A stretch of DNA of 64,000 bases from an uncultured Bacteroidales bacterium (GCA_902798615.1 CADBXL010000004.1:55819-119818), one strand, 5' to 3'. Positions 43,828 through 52,665 are shown, counted from the stretch's first letter. Notes: generated by a model not told the origin, from the sequence alone. Program-made: numbers and translations.

Positions 43828-44514
43828 ATGTTAATAAAAGTTTGCGGAATGCGTGACCCTCAGAATATTGCGGAGGTGTCAAAGCTTGGAATAGATATGA
43901 TGGGCTTCATCTTCTGGCCGAAGAGCCCGAGGTTTGTGTCACAGATTTCATCGCGTGCAGGTATCATTCCTGACCGCGTTAATACGGAGATGCTTGATGG
44001 CAAGCAATCGGATGTGAAATATGTGGGCGTGTTCGTTGATGATATGCCGCAGAACATCGTGACGCGCGTGTATAACTTCAAACTCGACTATGTGCAGCTA
44101 CATGGTTATGAGTCGCCTGTTATGATTGATAACCTCAAGGCGACGCTCATTCCTGACATTGCGCCAGACATCAAGATTATCAAGGCGCTGAGCATACGAG
44201 AGGCCGATGATGTGAAGCGATGGCGTGAGTACGAGGGACATGCTGACATGCTGCTTTTCGACACGAAATGCAAGTGCGTGGGAGGCAGCGGAGAGCAGTT
44301 CGACTGGTCGGTACTCGAGGGGTATGACGGTAATATTCCGTTCCTGCTCTCTGGAGGAATCGGACCAGATGACGTGGAGCGCGTAAAGGCTTTCAAGCAT
44401 CCTATGTGCGTGGGCATAGACCTCAACTCAAAGTTTGAGACAGAGCCGGGACTGAAGGATGTGGAGAAGGTGAGAGCGTTCATCGGAGGCCTCTCCCCCC
44501 GCCCTCTCCCGTAG
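43828..44514 (+). CDS. trpF: Phosphoribosylanthranilate isomerase
   Basis: This 228-residue TIM barrel starts at the ATG at 43828 with LIKVCGMRDPQNI, the expected N-terminus; an in-frame extension through the repeat arm to 43714 is not needed. Motifs: IDMMGFIFWPKSPRFV, YVGVFVDD, LDYVQLHGYE, FLLSGGIGPDDV and GIDLNSKFETEPGLKD. The enzyme catalyses the Amadori rearrangement that yields CdRP. The C-terminus GGLSPRPLP and the stop are encoded by a family A arm, giving the same ending as the U32 protein. Confidence 0.96.
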   Translation: MLIKVCGMRDPQNIAEVSKLGIDMMGFIFWPKSPRFVSQISSRAGIIPDRVNTEMLDGKQSDVKYVGVFVDDMPQNIVTRVYNFKLDYVQLHGYESPVMIDNLKATLIPDIAPDIKIIKALSIREADDVKRWREYEGHADMLLFDTKCKCVGGSGEQFDWSVLEGYDGNIPFLLSGGIGPDDVERVKAFKHPMCVGIDLNSKFETEPGLKDVEKVRAFIGGLSPRPLP

Positions 44515-44624
44515 AGAGGGAGCCGGAGAGCCAACACAAACTAATAAAAATAATTACAATGAAATAATAATTGCCTTTAGCCTTCCGGCTCCCTCCCTGC
44601 GGGGGAGGGCGGGGGGAGAGGCCG
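44487..44624. repeat. Family A inverted pair between trpF and trpA
   Basis: The left arm (44487-44527) contains the trpF stop. The right arm (44584-44624, TCCGGCTCCCTCCCTGCGGG ...) ends 9 nt before the trpA ATG. The inner flank ATTGCCTTTAGCCT is shared with the next pair at 45552. Confidence 0.92.
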
Positions 44625-44633
44625 ATTCTTAAT

Positions 44634-45413
44634 ATGAACAAAATTAATCAATTATTTGCTTCGGCAAAAGACCGTAAGCTCCTTTCCCTCTATTTCTGTG
44701 CAGGATGCCCTACACTTGAGGGGACAGGGGATGTGATAAAGTCAATGGAGCGTCACGGCATAGATATGATAGAGGTGGGAATACCTTTCAGCGACCCTAT
44801 GGCTGACGGTCCTGTTATTCAGGATGCTGCTACGAAGGCATTGCGCAACGGAATGTCGCTGCGTCTTCTCTTCTCACAGTTGAAGGCTGTCAAGGATGAG
44901 GTGAAGATTCCGCTCGTGCTCATGGGCTATTTGAACGTGGTGTTGCAGTATGGCATTGAGGAGTTCTGCAAGAGCTGCGTGGAGTGTGGCGTTAGCGGAG
45001 CTATCATTCCAGACCTTCCTTTCAAGGACTATATGGAGCAGGTGAAGCCAGTAGCAGACAAATATGATATCCGCATTATCATGCTCATCACTCCTGAGAC
45101 ATCAGAGGAGCGCATCCGCTTCATCGACGAGCATACCGACGGATTCGTGTATATGGTATCATCTGCAAGCACCACGGGTGCGCAGAAGACATTCGACGAG
45201 GCGAAGCAAGAGTATTTCCAGCGCATCAACGCCATGAACCTCCGCAACCCTCGCATGATAGGCTTCGGCATAAGCAACAGGCAGACGCTTGAATCGTCAC
45301 AGGCAAATGCCGCAGGAGCAATCATCGGCAGTAAGTTCGTGCAGCTTCTTGAGCAGGCAAACGGAGATGCTGACAAGGCATTGGATGAGTTGTTTGAGGC
45401 ACTAAGTAAATAG
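44634..45413 (+). CDS. trpA: Tryptophan synthase alpha chain
   Basis: This 259-residue TIM barrel cleaves indole-3-glycerol phosphate. Motifs: MIEVGIPFSDPMADGPVIQ with catalytic Glu, GVSGAIIPDLPFKDY with catalytic Asp, and YMVSSASTTGAQ. The substrate-binding stretch near the N-terminus reads FCAGCPTLEGT where many homologues have YLTAGYPD. The start at 44634 follows the repeat arm; the arm frame is open into the gene but not needed. Confidence 0.96.
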   Translation: MNKINQLFASAKDRKLLSLYFCAGCPTLEGTGDVIKSMERHGIDMIEVGIPFSDPMADGPVIQDAATKALRNGMSLRLLFSQLKAVKDEVKIPLVLMGYLNVVLQYGIEEFCKSCVECGVSGAIIPDLPFKDYMEQVKPVADKYDIRIIMLITPETSEERIRFIDEHTDGFVYMVSSASTTGAQKTFDEAKQEYFQRINAMNLRNPRMIGFGISNRQTLESSQANAAGAIIGSKFVQLLEQANGDADKALDELFEALSK

Positions 45414-45419
45414 AAAAAT

Positions 45420-45592
45420 CGGCCTCTCCCCCCGCCCTGGCACATACTCCGATGTTATCAACATCGGCCTTCCCCTGTAGGGAGGGAGCCGGAGAGCCGA
45501 CTATGATTAGTAATGAGTAATAATTAAATAATTGAATTGCCTTTAGCCTTCCGGCTCCCTCCCTATGGGGGAGGGCGGGGGGAGAGGCCGAA
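45420..45592. repeat. Family A inverted pair between trpA and trpB, left arm split by a nested palindrome
   Basis: The left arm CGGCCTCTCCCCCCGCCCT is interrupted by about 33 nt (GGCACATACTCCGATGTTAT then CAACATCGGCCT) before TCCCCTGTAGGGAGGGAGCC. The right arm (45552-45592) is intact and ends 5 nt before the trpB ATG. The nested unit folds as CCGATGTT-ATC-AACATCGG. Confidence 0.9.
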
Positions 45593-45597
45593 TTATT

Positions 45598-46785
45598 ATG
45601 AGCAAATACACAGTAAACGATCTGGGATTCTACGGCAACTATGGTGGTGCCTATATCCCTGAGATATTATACAAGACGGTGGAGGACCTGAAGAATGCGT
45701 ACCTCCCTATCATCGAGAGCGAGGAGTTCAAGAAGGAATATCACGCCCTTCTGCGTGACTATGTTGGTCGCCCTTCACCTCTCTACTTCGCAAAGCGCAT
45801 GAGCGAGAAGTACGGATGTCAGCTCTATCTGAAGCGCGAGGACTTGAACCACACGGGAGCGCATAAGATTAACAATGCGCTCGGTCAGATTCTCATTGCA
45901 AAGAAGATGGGAAAGACACGTATCATCGCAGAGACAGGCGCTGGACAGCATGGTGTGGCAACTGCTACTGCATGTGCCCTTATGGATATGCCTTGCACGG
46001 TTTATATGGGTGCTCTTGATGTGGAGCGACAGCATGTGAACGTGGAGCGAATGAAGATGCTCGGTGCTACCGTTGTGCCTGTTCAGAGCGGTAACAAGAC
46101 CTTGAAGGACGGAACAAACGAGGCTATCCGCGACTGGTGTTGCCATCCTGCCGATACCTTCTATATCATCGGTTCAACCGTAGGTCCGCATCCTTATCCT
46201 GAGATGGTGGCAAGGCTTCAGAGCGTTATCTCTGAGGAGATAAAATGGCAGTTGGAGGAGAAGATAGGCCGCAACTATCCTGACTATCTCATGGCTTGCG
46301 TGGGAGGCGGTTCAAATGCAGCCGGCACTATCTACCACTACCTTGATGATGAGCGCGTGAAGATTATCCTTGGTGAGGCTGGCGGTCTTGGAGTAGATAC
46401 CGACAAGACGGCTGCAAGTATGCAGGTGGGCACTATCGGTATTCTCCACGGTTCAAAGATTCGTCTTATGCAGACAGAGGACGGTCAGATAATAGAGCCT
46501 TACTCAATCTCTGCCGGTCTTGACTATCCAGGCACAGGTCCAATGCATTGTAACCTCTATGAGACAGGTCGTGCTCAGGTTCTTCCTGCCAATGACGATG
46601 AGGCGCTTCGTGCAGCCTTCGAGCTTACCCGTATGGAAGGTATCATTCCTGCTCTTGAGTCAGCCCATGCCCTCGCCCTTCTTCCAAAGGTGGCAGGACA
46701 GTTCAAGAAGGACGATGTGGTGGTTCTCACCGTATCAGGTAGAGGTGACAAGGATTTGGATACGTATTTGAAAGCGAAGATATAA
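45598..46785 (+). CDS. trpB: Tryptophan synthase beta chain
   Basis: This 395-residue PLP enzyme condenses indole with serine. Motifs: [15 protein letters not shown] [12 protein letters not shown] at the N-terminus, the PLP lysine in [15 protein letters not shown] near residue 85, [18 protein letters not shown], the phosphate loop GGGSNAAGT and [11 protein letters not shown]. It is of the standard TrpB1 type that pairs with TrpA. The start at 45598 gives the family N-terminus. Confidence 0.97.
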   Translation: MSKYTVNDLGFYGNYGGAYIPEILYKTVEDLKNAYLPIIESEEFKKEYHALLRDYVGRPSPLYFAKRMSEKYGCQLYLKREDLNHTGAHKINNALGQILIAKKMGKTRIIAETGAGQHGVATATACALMDMPCTVYMGALDVERQHVNVERMKMLGATVVPVQSGNKTLKDGTNEAIRDWCCHPADTFYIIGSTVGPHPYPEMVARLQSVISEEIKWQLEEKIGRNYPDYLMACVGGGSNAAGTIYHYLDDERVKIILGEAGGLGVDTDKTAASMQVGTIGILHGSKIRLMQTEDGQIIEPYSISAGLDYPGTGPMHCNLYETGRAQVLPANDDEALRAAFELTRMEGIIPALESAHALALLPKVAGQFKKDDVVVLTVSGRGDKDLDTYLKAKI

Positions 46786-46791
46786 CAAGCG

Positions 46792-46939
46792 GCCCCTCAC
46801 CCGTCACTATGTGACACCCTCTCCCCAAGGGGCGAGGGGAAAGTTACAATAGAGCGTTTATGTGAGGAGCATGTGATTAGAAATACTAATATTCCCCTCG
46901 CCCCTTGGGGAGAGGATGCCCGTAGGGCAGGTGAGGGGC
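46792..46939. repeat. Family B inverted pair (148 bp) between trpB and trpE
   Basis: The left tip is GTCACTATGTGAC and the right tip GCCCGTAGGGC. The spacer contains GTGATTAGAAATACTAAT, the inner flank that reads (M)IRNTN into the arm. It ends 15 nt before the trpE ATG. Confidence 0.93.
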
Positions 46940-46953
46940 CAATCTTTTTTATT

Positions 46954-48360
46954 ATGTACAAATACAAAACAGCTTCAAAGAAGATACTCGGCGACTTGAA
47001 TACCCCGGTATCTGCATATATGAAAATTCGTGACGACTACCCAATGTCGGCTCTCATGGAGTGTTCTGACTATCACGGTGGCGAGAACTCACGTTCGTTC
47101 ATCGGTGTTCATCCTATCGGTAGTGTCTCTATCGAGCATGGCATGGGCGTGTGTAAATATCCCGACGGCACACAGACACAGCACGAGATAACCAAGGAGT
47201 ACGGCTCAGCCCAGCTCATCAACGAGTTCCTCTCTTCCTTCCAGGTTGAGGGCGAGAATAGCGAGAACTGCGGACTCTTCGGCTATACCTCTTTCAATGC
47301 CGTGCGCTATTTCGAGAATATCAACGTGAAGGATGAGACACAGCCTCAGAATGATGCCCCAGACCTTCTGTATATCCTCTATAAGGATGTGGTGGTGTTC
47401 GACCATTTCCGTAATGAGATGATCATTATTGAGCTGCTTAGCGAAGGTGAGCCTGACGATCTCGATGTTCTTGAGAAGGATATCAATAACCGTCAGATCC
47501 GTCCTTACGACTTCCATCCTGTAGGCGACTATACTTCAACCCTTACCGATGAGGAGCATAAGGCAAATATCCGTCAGGGCATAAAGCATTGCCTTCGTGG
47601 TGATGTATTCCAGATTGTGCTCTCCCGCCGTTTCAAGCAGAAGTATGAGGGTGATGATTTCAAGCTCTATCGCGCTCTTCGCAGCATCAACCCTTCACCA
47701 TACCTCTTCTATTTCGATTTCGGAGGCTTCCGCATCTTCGGTTCTTCACCAGAGACACATTGTCGCATAGAGAAGAAGGGCGATTCGTATCATGCCTATA
47801 TCGACCCTATTGCCGGAACGACAAAGCGTACTGGTAATACGGAGCAGGATCGTCAGAATGCCGAGTATCTGCGTACCGACCCTAAGGAGAATGCGGAGCA
47901 TGTCATGCTTGTTGACCTTGCTCGCAACGACCTTTCACGCAACTGTCACGGCGTGAAGGTGGATTTCTACAAGGATATGCAGTTCTATTCACACGTAATA
48001 CATCTTGTTAGTCGTGTGAGTGGCACTCTCGACAAGAATGCCGACCCTATAAAGGCATTTATTGATACATTCCCAGCTGGAACTCTCTCTGGTGCTCCAA
48101 AGGTTCGTGCCATGCAGATTATCTCAGAGCTTGAGCCTCATAATCGTGGTGCATACGGCGGTTGTATCGGTTTTATAGGCTTCGACCGCTCTCTTAATCA
48201 GGCTATTACCATCCGTACCTTCGTTAGCCGTAATGGTGAACTCTGGTTCCAGGCAGGCGGAGGCATCGTGGCAAAGAGCGATGAGGAGTATGAGCTTCAG
48301 GAAGTTAACAACAAGCTTGGCGCTTTGCGCAAGGCTATAGTAATGGCTGAGAAACTATAA
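46954..48360 (+). CDS. trpE: Anthranilate synthase component I
   Basis: This 468-residue chorismate-using enzyme has N-terminal ALMECSDYHGGENSRSFIG in the position of the LLES tryptophan-feedback element. Catalytic-domain motifs: VLSRRFKQKYEGDDF, SINPSPYLFYFDF, GSSPETHCRI, IDPIAGTTKRTG, LVDLARNDLSRNC, FPAGTLSGAPKVRAMQII and YGGCIGFIGFD. A GTG-initiated extension through the repeat arm (from 46873) is possible but unnecessary. It works with TrpG, encoded next. Confidence 0.97.
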   Translation: MYKYKTASKKILGDLNTPVSAYMKIRDDYPMSALMECSDYHGGENSRSFIGVHPIGSVSIEHGMGVCKYPDGTQTQHEITKEYGSAQLINEFLSSFQVEGENSENCGLFGYTSFNAVRYFENINVKDETQPQNDAPDLLYILYKDVVVFDHFRNEMIIIELLSEGEPDDLDVLEKDINNRQIRPYDFHPVGDYTSTLTDEEHKANIRQGIKHCLRGDVFQIVLSRRFKQKYEGDDFKLYRALRSINPSPYLFYFDFGGFRIFGSSPETHCRIEKKGDSYHAYIDPIAGTTKRTGNTEQDRQNAEYLRTDPKENAEHVMLVDLARNDLSRNCHGVKVDFYKDMQFYSHVIHLVSRVSGTLDKNADPIKAFIDTFPAGTLSGAPKVRAMQIISELEPHNRGAYGGCIGFIGFDRSLNQAITIRTFVSRNGELWFQAGGGIVAKSDEEYELQEVNNKLGALRKAIVMAEKL

Positions 48361-48361
48361 G

Positions 48362-48535
48362 GACCCCTTCCCGTCCTACGGACACCCTTCCCCGTAAGGG
48401 GCAGGGGGGCTAGCGCACTATGGCGGGTCCTTTAACTATAATGTATAATCTTTAATTATCCTTTCGGCGATAGGCTTTAATGCGCCAGCCTCTTGCCCCT
48501 TACGGGGAAAGATGCCCGCAGGGCAGAAAGGGGTC
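48362..48535. repeat. Variant family B inverted pair between trpE and trpG
   Basis: Ends GACCCCTTCCCGTCCTACGG and GGGCAGAAAGGGGTC are inverse. The arms carry CCCCGTAAGGGGCAGG and CTTGCCCCTTACGGGGAAAG in place of the CTCGCCCCTTGGGGAG of standard B arms. The right end lies 5 nt before the trpG ATG. Confidence 0.85.
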
Positions 48536-48540
48536 ATATT

Positions 48541-49122
48541 ATGAAAATAGTAATCATAGATAACTACGACTCGTTCACATATAACCTTGCGCACCTCATA
48601 AAGGAACTTGGTGCCGAGGTGATAGTATATCGTAACGACCAGTCGGAAGTACAGGCATTGATAGATAATGCCGACAACATAGAGTTTGACAAGATTGTGC
48701 TTTCTCCCGGTCCTGGCATACCATCAGAGGCAGGATTGCTTCTCGATGTAATCCGTACCTTTGCCGGCAAGAAGCCTATTCTTGGCGTATGCCTCGGCCA
48801 TCAGGCAATAGCAGAGGTGTTTGGTGCAAAATTGATAAACCTTTCAGATGTGTTCCACGGTGTTGCAACGATTGGCACACAGTTCGGTAATGATCCAATC
48901 TTTGCCGGTCTCCCAATGAATATTGTGATAGGCCGTTATCACTCATGGGTAGTAAGCAGGGAGAACTTCCCTGAATGCCTCGAGATAACAGCAGAGAGCG
49001 AGGGAGGTCAGATTATGGCACTTCGTCATAAGGAATATGACATCCACGGCATACAGTTCCATCCAGAGAGTGTACTTACTCCAGATGGAAAGAAGATGAT
49101 AAACAACTGGCTGAAGTCGTAG
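48541..49122 (+). CDS. trpG: Anthranilate synthase component II (glutamine amidotransferase)
   Basis: This 193-residue class I amidotransferase supplies ammonia to TrpE. Motifs: IIDNYDSFTYNLAHL, LSPGPGIPSEAGL, nucleophile Cys in GVCLGHQAIAE near residue 80, and His/Glu in IHGIQFHPESVLT. The start at 48541 gives the standard N-terminus. It is the last gene of the trp operon and is followed by a hairpin terminator. Confidence 0.96.
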   Translation: MKIVIIDNYDSFTYNLAHLIKELGAEVIVYRNDQSEVQALIDNADNIEFDKIVLSPGPGIPSEAGLLLDVIRTFAGKKPILGVCLGHQAIAEVFGAKLINLSDVFHGVATIGTQFGNDPIFAGLPMNIVIGRYHSWVVSRENFPECLEITAESEGGQIMALRHKEYDIHGIQFHPESVLTPDGKKMINNWLKS

Positions 49123-49158
49123 CCTAATTGAAAAAGGTAAATTGAGAATAGAAGAAAA

Positions 49159-49200
49159 AACGGATGTGTCTGGGTTATCTGACGCATCCGTTTCTTTTTT
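49159..49200. terminator. Terminator between trpG and the convergent MBL gene
   Basis: AACGGATGTGTC (49159-49170) pairs with GACGCATCCGTT (49181-49192), followed by CTTTTTT on the plus strand. A-rich sequence on the other side lets it also serve the convergent gene at 49207. Confidence 0.8.
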
Positions 49201-49206
49201 ATCGAT

Positions 49207-50085
49207 TTAGCAGTTGATAATCTGGCCATCGTAGGCGAACTCGAAACCTTCTGGAAGTCGGCTGTTGGCAATATCGTGAGTGCCTATGTCGTGTGTGAGG
49301 TGTATTAGATATGTACGTTTTGCACCTATCCGTCGGCTTACGGCTATGGCATCATCTACAAGCTGATGGCTGTGGTGTGGTTTCTCAAAGCGGAGAGCAT
49401 TAACAACGAGCGTATCAATATCGTGAAGATAATCATATTCCGACTCTTCTATGCTCTTCATATCGGTTATGTATGCGAGACTTTTGGTTTTTTCTCTGAA
49501 AATATACCCTAATATCGGCATCTTGCCATGCATAACTTGGATAGGTGTTATTTCGAGAGTATCAGTTGCTGGGGGCACTAAAATGGTGCGCCCTTCTTTG
49601 TTTATGACACCTGCGAGATTTGAGCCACTTGGAGGGAAGTTTGCTATGACTTCTTTGTCTCTTCTCACGGTGAATGACTCATGTGGATTGATGGCGTGAA
49701 GGTTCAGGTGTGGCACACCCGGGTATAGGTTCTCCTTGAAACAATAGGGCATAGTCTGGTGCAGGGCTTTCACAACGTCGTCCTGACAATAAATATCCAC
49801 ATCGCCAAACAGGCAATAAGGGCGGAGATCATCAATTCCTGCCACATGATCGAAATGGATATGGCTGATGACCACGGCATCTATCTTAGTAAAGGGAAAA
49901 CGAGTGGTCTGCTGTCGGAAGTCTGGCCCGCAGTCAATAAGCACACGGATACCTCCGTCAGTCTCAAGAAAGGCAGACTGGCGCAAACGCTTGTCGCGTG
50001 GTTCTGTGCTACGGCATACCTCACATTGGCAACCTATAGCCGGCACGCCTATTGAGGTTCCTGTTCCGAGGAAAGTTAGTTTCAT
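49207..50085 (-). CDS. Metallo-beta-lactamase-fold hydrolase, PhnP-like
   Basis: This 292-residue protein begins MKLTFLGTGTSIGVPAIGCQC and carries the metal-binding HIHFDHVAG (HxHxDH) near residue 95, with later His residues (MHGKMPILGY, HHSHQLVDDA, HLTHDIGTHD). The N-terminal CQCEVC and the layout match PhnP/lipB-associated phosphodiesterases. The substrate cannot be told from sequence. It is convergent with the trp operon. Confidence 0.88.
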   Translation of the reverse strand: MKLTFLGTGTSIGVPAIGCQCEVCRSTEPRDKRLRQSAFLETDGGIRVLIDCGPDFRQQTTRFPFTKIDAVVISHIHFDHVAGIDDLRPYCLFGDVDIYCQDDVVKALHQTMPYCFKENLYPGVPHLNLHAINPHESFTVRRDKEVIANFPPSGSNLAGVINKEGRTILVPPATDTLEITPIQVMHGKMPILGYIFREKTKSLAYITDMKSIEESEYDYLHDIDTLVVNALRFEKPHHSHQLVDDAIAVSRRIGAKRTYLIHLTHDIGTHDIANSRLPEGFEFAYDGQIINC

Positions 50086-50092
50086 AGGTTTA

Positions 50093-50410
50093 TTAATTTA
50101 TTCTTTCACGAAGTGAATCTTCAGATTGCCTTGTATCCCATATATCAGCAAAATACAAAACATCTTCATAGATAAAGTATATCAATTTGATGTGCTTGTA
50201 AATTACTAATGATCTGTACTCTATGGAAAGGTTGTTGAGTAATGGTTCTGTTGAACCAAGCAAGGGATTAGCTTTAAGTAAATCCCTGTATTTCTTTAAT
50301 GTGTTGATGGTTGTGGAAAGAATCTTGTGGGTATAGAATTTCTGACCACAAGACAGCATGTTATCCATTGCTTCATGGAAGGAAGGCGTATATTCTATAT
50401 TCATAGCCAC
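50093..50410 (-). CDS. RelE/ParE-type toxin
   Basis: This 105-residue basic protein has the ParE/RelE layout: an N-terminal helix pair, then PLLGSTEPLLNNLSIEYRSLVI and the strand IKLIYFIYEDVLYFADIWDTRQS typical of the family's C-terminal sheet. Its start overlaps the end of the antitoxin gene by 10 nt, or by 4 nt if the MNIEY start is used, which is the usual arrangement. It would be a gyrase- or ribosome-targeting toxin; which one cannot be told. Confidence 0.72.
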   Translation of the reverse strand: MAMNIEYTPSFHEAMDNMLSCGQKFYTHKILSTTINTLKKYRDLLKANPLLGSTEPLLNNLSIEYRSLVIYKHIKLIYFIYEDVLYFADIWDTRQSEDSLRERIN

Positions 50411-50676
50411 TTATATTTAGCTTCCAATTTGTCGAATAGCTTGTCAATAGGTTCGCCTTTGCCTTCTTTTGCTTCATGGAATGATTTTTCAGCCCTTTGT
50501 CTAAGAGCTTCAGCAGAAATCTGTGGCATGTTTTCTTCTTCACCATCCTTTTCTTGTGAGATAATGGATGGTGAGTTTAGGAATAGTATGATTAACTGAC
50601 GCTTTACGTCTGTTGGCAACTCTCCTAAATGATATTCGTTATACACTTTACGTGCTGCTTGTTCTGCTGTACTCAT
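50401..50676 (-). CDS. Putative antitoxin of the RelE/ParE-type pair
   Basis: This acidic 91-residue protein starts at MSTAEQAARKVYNEYHLGEL; a start 21 nt upstream (50697) is also possible. The C-terminal half is helical and charged (ISAEALRQRAEKSFHEAKEG, KLFDKLEAKYKWL), which suits toxin wrapping. No recognised DNA-binding motif was seen, so the call rests on the overlap with the downstream toxin. An AT-rich gap of about 190 nt precedes prfC, which lies upstream. Confidence 0.62.
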   Translation of the reverse strand: MSTAEQAARKVYNEYHLGELPTDVKRQLIILFLNSPSIISQEKDGEEENMPQISAEALRQRAEKSFHEAKEGKGEPIDKLFDKLEAKYKWL

Positions 50677-50767
50677 AACTGATGATATTTTTTGCAAATA
50701 TAAAAATATTTGCTAAGAGTTCCAAATTTTTTCCTCTTTTTTTTGGAAAATAGGTGAAATTAAGAGA

Positions 50768-50868
50768 GAAGAGTGAAAAGTGAAGAATTTAAGTAACTTT
50801 TTTTCGATATTTTTTACGTCAAAATAAACTTAATTTTTTTTACTTTTCACTCTTCACTTTTCACTTAA
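50768..50868. repeat. AT-rich imperfect inverted repeat after prfC
   Basis: AGAGTGAAAAGTGAAGAATT then TAAGTAACTTT (from 50768) is inverse to ACTTTTCACTCTTCACTTTT then CACTTAATT (to 50868). Similar tracts lie at 31275-31303 and 42735-42842. It may act as a transcription end. Confidence 0.5.
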
Positions 50869-52467
50869 TTAGAACTCACTTGTAAAGTGGAACTTGATAT
50901 TCTCGAAATCCTGTTGAGCCATAGAGAGAACGTAGCCAGAGTCGGCAAGGAAGACGTCACGACCGTCTTTATCCTTTGCCATATACTGATACTTACGCTT
51001 CTTGAATGCCTCAAGTTCCTGTGCATCGTCGCTCTCTATCCAACAAGCCTTGTGGAGATGAACAGGCTCCCAACGACACTTGGCGTTATATTCGTTCTCC
51101 AGACGATACTGGATGACCTCAAACTGAAGCTGACCTACGGTTCCTACTATCTTACGACCATTAAACTGGTTTACGAATAACTGAGCCACACCCTCGTTCA
51201 TCAACTGCTCAAGTCCCTTCTGAAACTGCTTTGACTTCATTGGGTCATCGTTCTCAATATACTTGAAAAGCTCAGGAGAGAATGAAGGAAGACCGCGGAA
51301 ATGAATCTTCTCGCCCTCGGTAAGAGTGTCGCCAATCTTGAAGATTCCATTGTCTGGAAGTCCAACGATGTCACCAGCCCAAGCCTCGTCGATGGTTGAC
51401 TTACGCTGTGCCATGAACTGTGTAGGAGATGAGAAACGCACGGTCTTGCCAAGTCCTACATGGAGGTAAGGGGCATTTCTTACGAACTTTCCAGAGCAAA
51501 CCTTGCAGAATGCGATACAAGAGCGGTGGTTAGGGTCGATATTGGCTGTAATCTTGAAGATGAAACCAGTAAACTTCTCTTCATCAGGACTAACCATACG
51601 CTCCTCTGCCTTTGTTGGCTTTGGTGATGGAGCAATCTTTACGAAGCAGTCGAGGAGTTCCTGAACGCCGAAGTTGTTGAGCGCAGAACCGAAGAATACA
51701 GGGGCTACCTCTGCTGAGCGGTATGTCTCTACATCAAATTCTGGGTAAACGCCATCCACAAGTTCAAGGTCTTCGCGAAGTTTTGCTGCGTCCTGTTCGC
51801 CAACGGTCTGGTCGAGTTCATCAGAATTGATATCAACTGCCACCTTCTCTGTTACACGTTGCTTGTCAGGAGTGAAGAGGTTGAGCTGATTCTCGTAGAT
51901 ATTATAAACGCCCTTGAACTTAGCTCCCTGATTGATAGGCCAAGAGAGAGGACGAACCTTGATCTGGAGTTCCTCTTCAAGTTCGTCGAGGAGGTCGAAA
52001 GGATCACGGCCTTCACGGTCCATCTTGTTGATGAAGATGATAACAGGAGTGTTGCGCATACGGCAGACCTCCATGAGCTTACGTGTCTGAGCCTCCACAC
52101 CCTTTGCGCCATCAACCACGATAATGGCAGAGTCAACGGCTGTGAGTGTGCGGTATGTATCTTCGGCAAAGTCCTGGTGACCAGGGGTGTCGAGAATGTT
52201 CACCTTGTAGGGTAGGGCATCCTCTGTTCTTTCTGCCTCTGGAAGATAGTCAAACTCCATTACGGATGTTGATACTGAGATACCACGCTGCTTCTCAATA
52301 TCCATCCAGTCACTTGTCGCAGTCTTACGGATCTTATTGTTCTTAACAGCTCCAGCTACCTGAATCTGTCCGCCGAAAAGCAAGAACTTCTCGGTAAGTG
52401 TTGTCTTACCCGCATCCGGGTGTGAGATAATCGCAAAGGTGCGTCTTCTTTCTATTTCTTTGTTCAT
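50869..52467 (-). CDS. prfC: Peptide chain release factor 3
   Basis: This 532-residue translational GTPase recycles RF1/RF2. Motifs: [22 protein letters not shown] (G1), [16 protein letters not shown] (G2), [17 protein letters not shown] (G3) and [17 protein letters not shown] (G4). The RF3-specific C-terminal domains include [15 protein letters not shown]. Length matches the family. A family B pair separates it from the DUF4924-like gene upstream, with the pair's end 16 nt before this ATG. Confidence 0.97.
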   Translation of the reverse strand: MNKEIERRRTFAIISHPDAGKTTLTEKFLLFGGQIQVAGAVKNNKIRKTATSDWMDIEKQRGISVSTSVMEFDYLPEAERTEDALPYKVNILDTPGHQDFAEDTYRTLTAVDSAIIVVDGAKGVEAQTRKLMEVCRMRNTPVIIFINKMDREGRDPFDLLDELEEELQIKVRPLSWPINQGAKFKGVYNIYENQLNLFTPDKQRVTEKVAVDINSDELDQTVGEQDAAKLREDLELVDGVYPEFDVETYRSAEVAPVFFGSALNNFGVQELLDCFVKIAPSPKPTKAEERMVSPDEEKFTGFIFKITANIDPNHRSCIAFCKVCSGKFVRNAPYLHVGLGKTVRFSSPTQFMAQRKSTIDEAWAGDIVGLPDNGIFKIGDTLTEGEKIHFRGLPSFSPELFKYIENDDPMKSKQFQKGLEQLMNEGVAQLFVNQFNGRKIVGTVGQLQFEVIQYRLENEYNAKCRWEPVHLHKACWIESDDAQELEAFKKRKYQYMAKDKDGRDVFLADSGYVLSMAQQDFENIKFHFTSEF

Positions 52468-52483
52468 AAATAAATCGGCATCG

Positions 52484-52662
52484 GCCCCTCACCTGTCCTT
52501 TGGACCTCCTCTCCCCAAGGGGCGAGGAGAAAGTTACATTTTTTCGTTGTGTGTGGGGTGCGATAGGGATTTTATATTGTTCTTAACTTTTTTGTGATTA
52601 GAAATACTAATTTCTCCCTCGCCCCTTGGGGAGAGGGTGCCCCAAAGGGACGGGTGAGGGAC
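52484..52662. repeat. Family B inverted pair (179 bp) between the DUF4924-like gene and prfC
   Basis: The left tip is TGTCCTTTGGAC and the right tip GTGCCCCAAAGGGAC. The inner flank GTGATTAGAAATACTAAT is the same as in the pair at 46792. It occupies nearly all of the gap between prfC (start 52467) and the upstream gene (stop 52666). Confidence 0.9.
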
Positions 52663-52665
52663 CCA

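Noticed and set aside
46873-46953. N-terminal extension of TrpE (and similar extensions of TrpF, TrpA, TrpB, TrpG and MetA) through the repeat arms
   Set aside because: Each gene has an ATG at the position expected for its family, and most of the upstream starts are GTG or TTG. The extensions are reported as an observation on the repeats, not as annotated starts.
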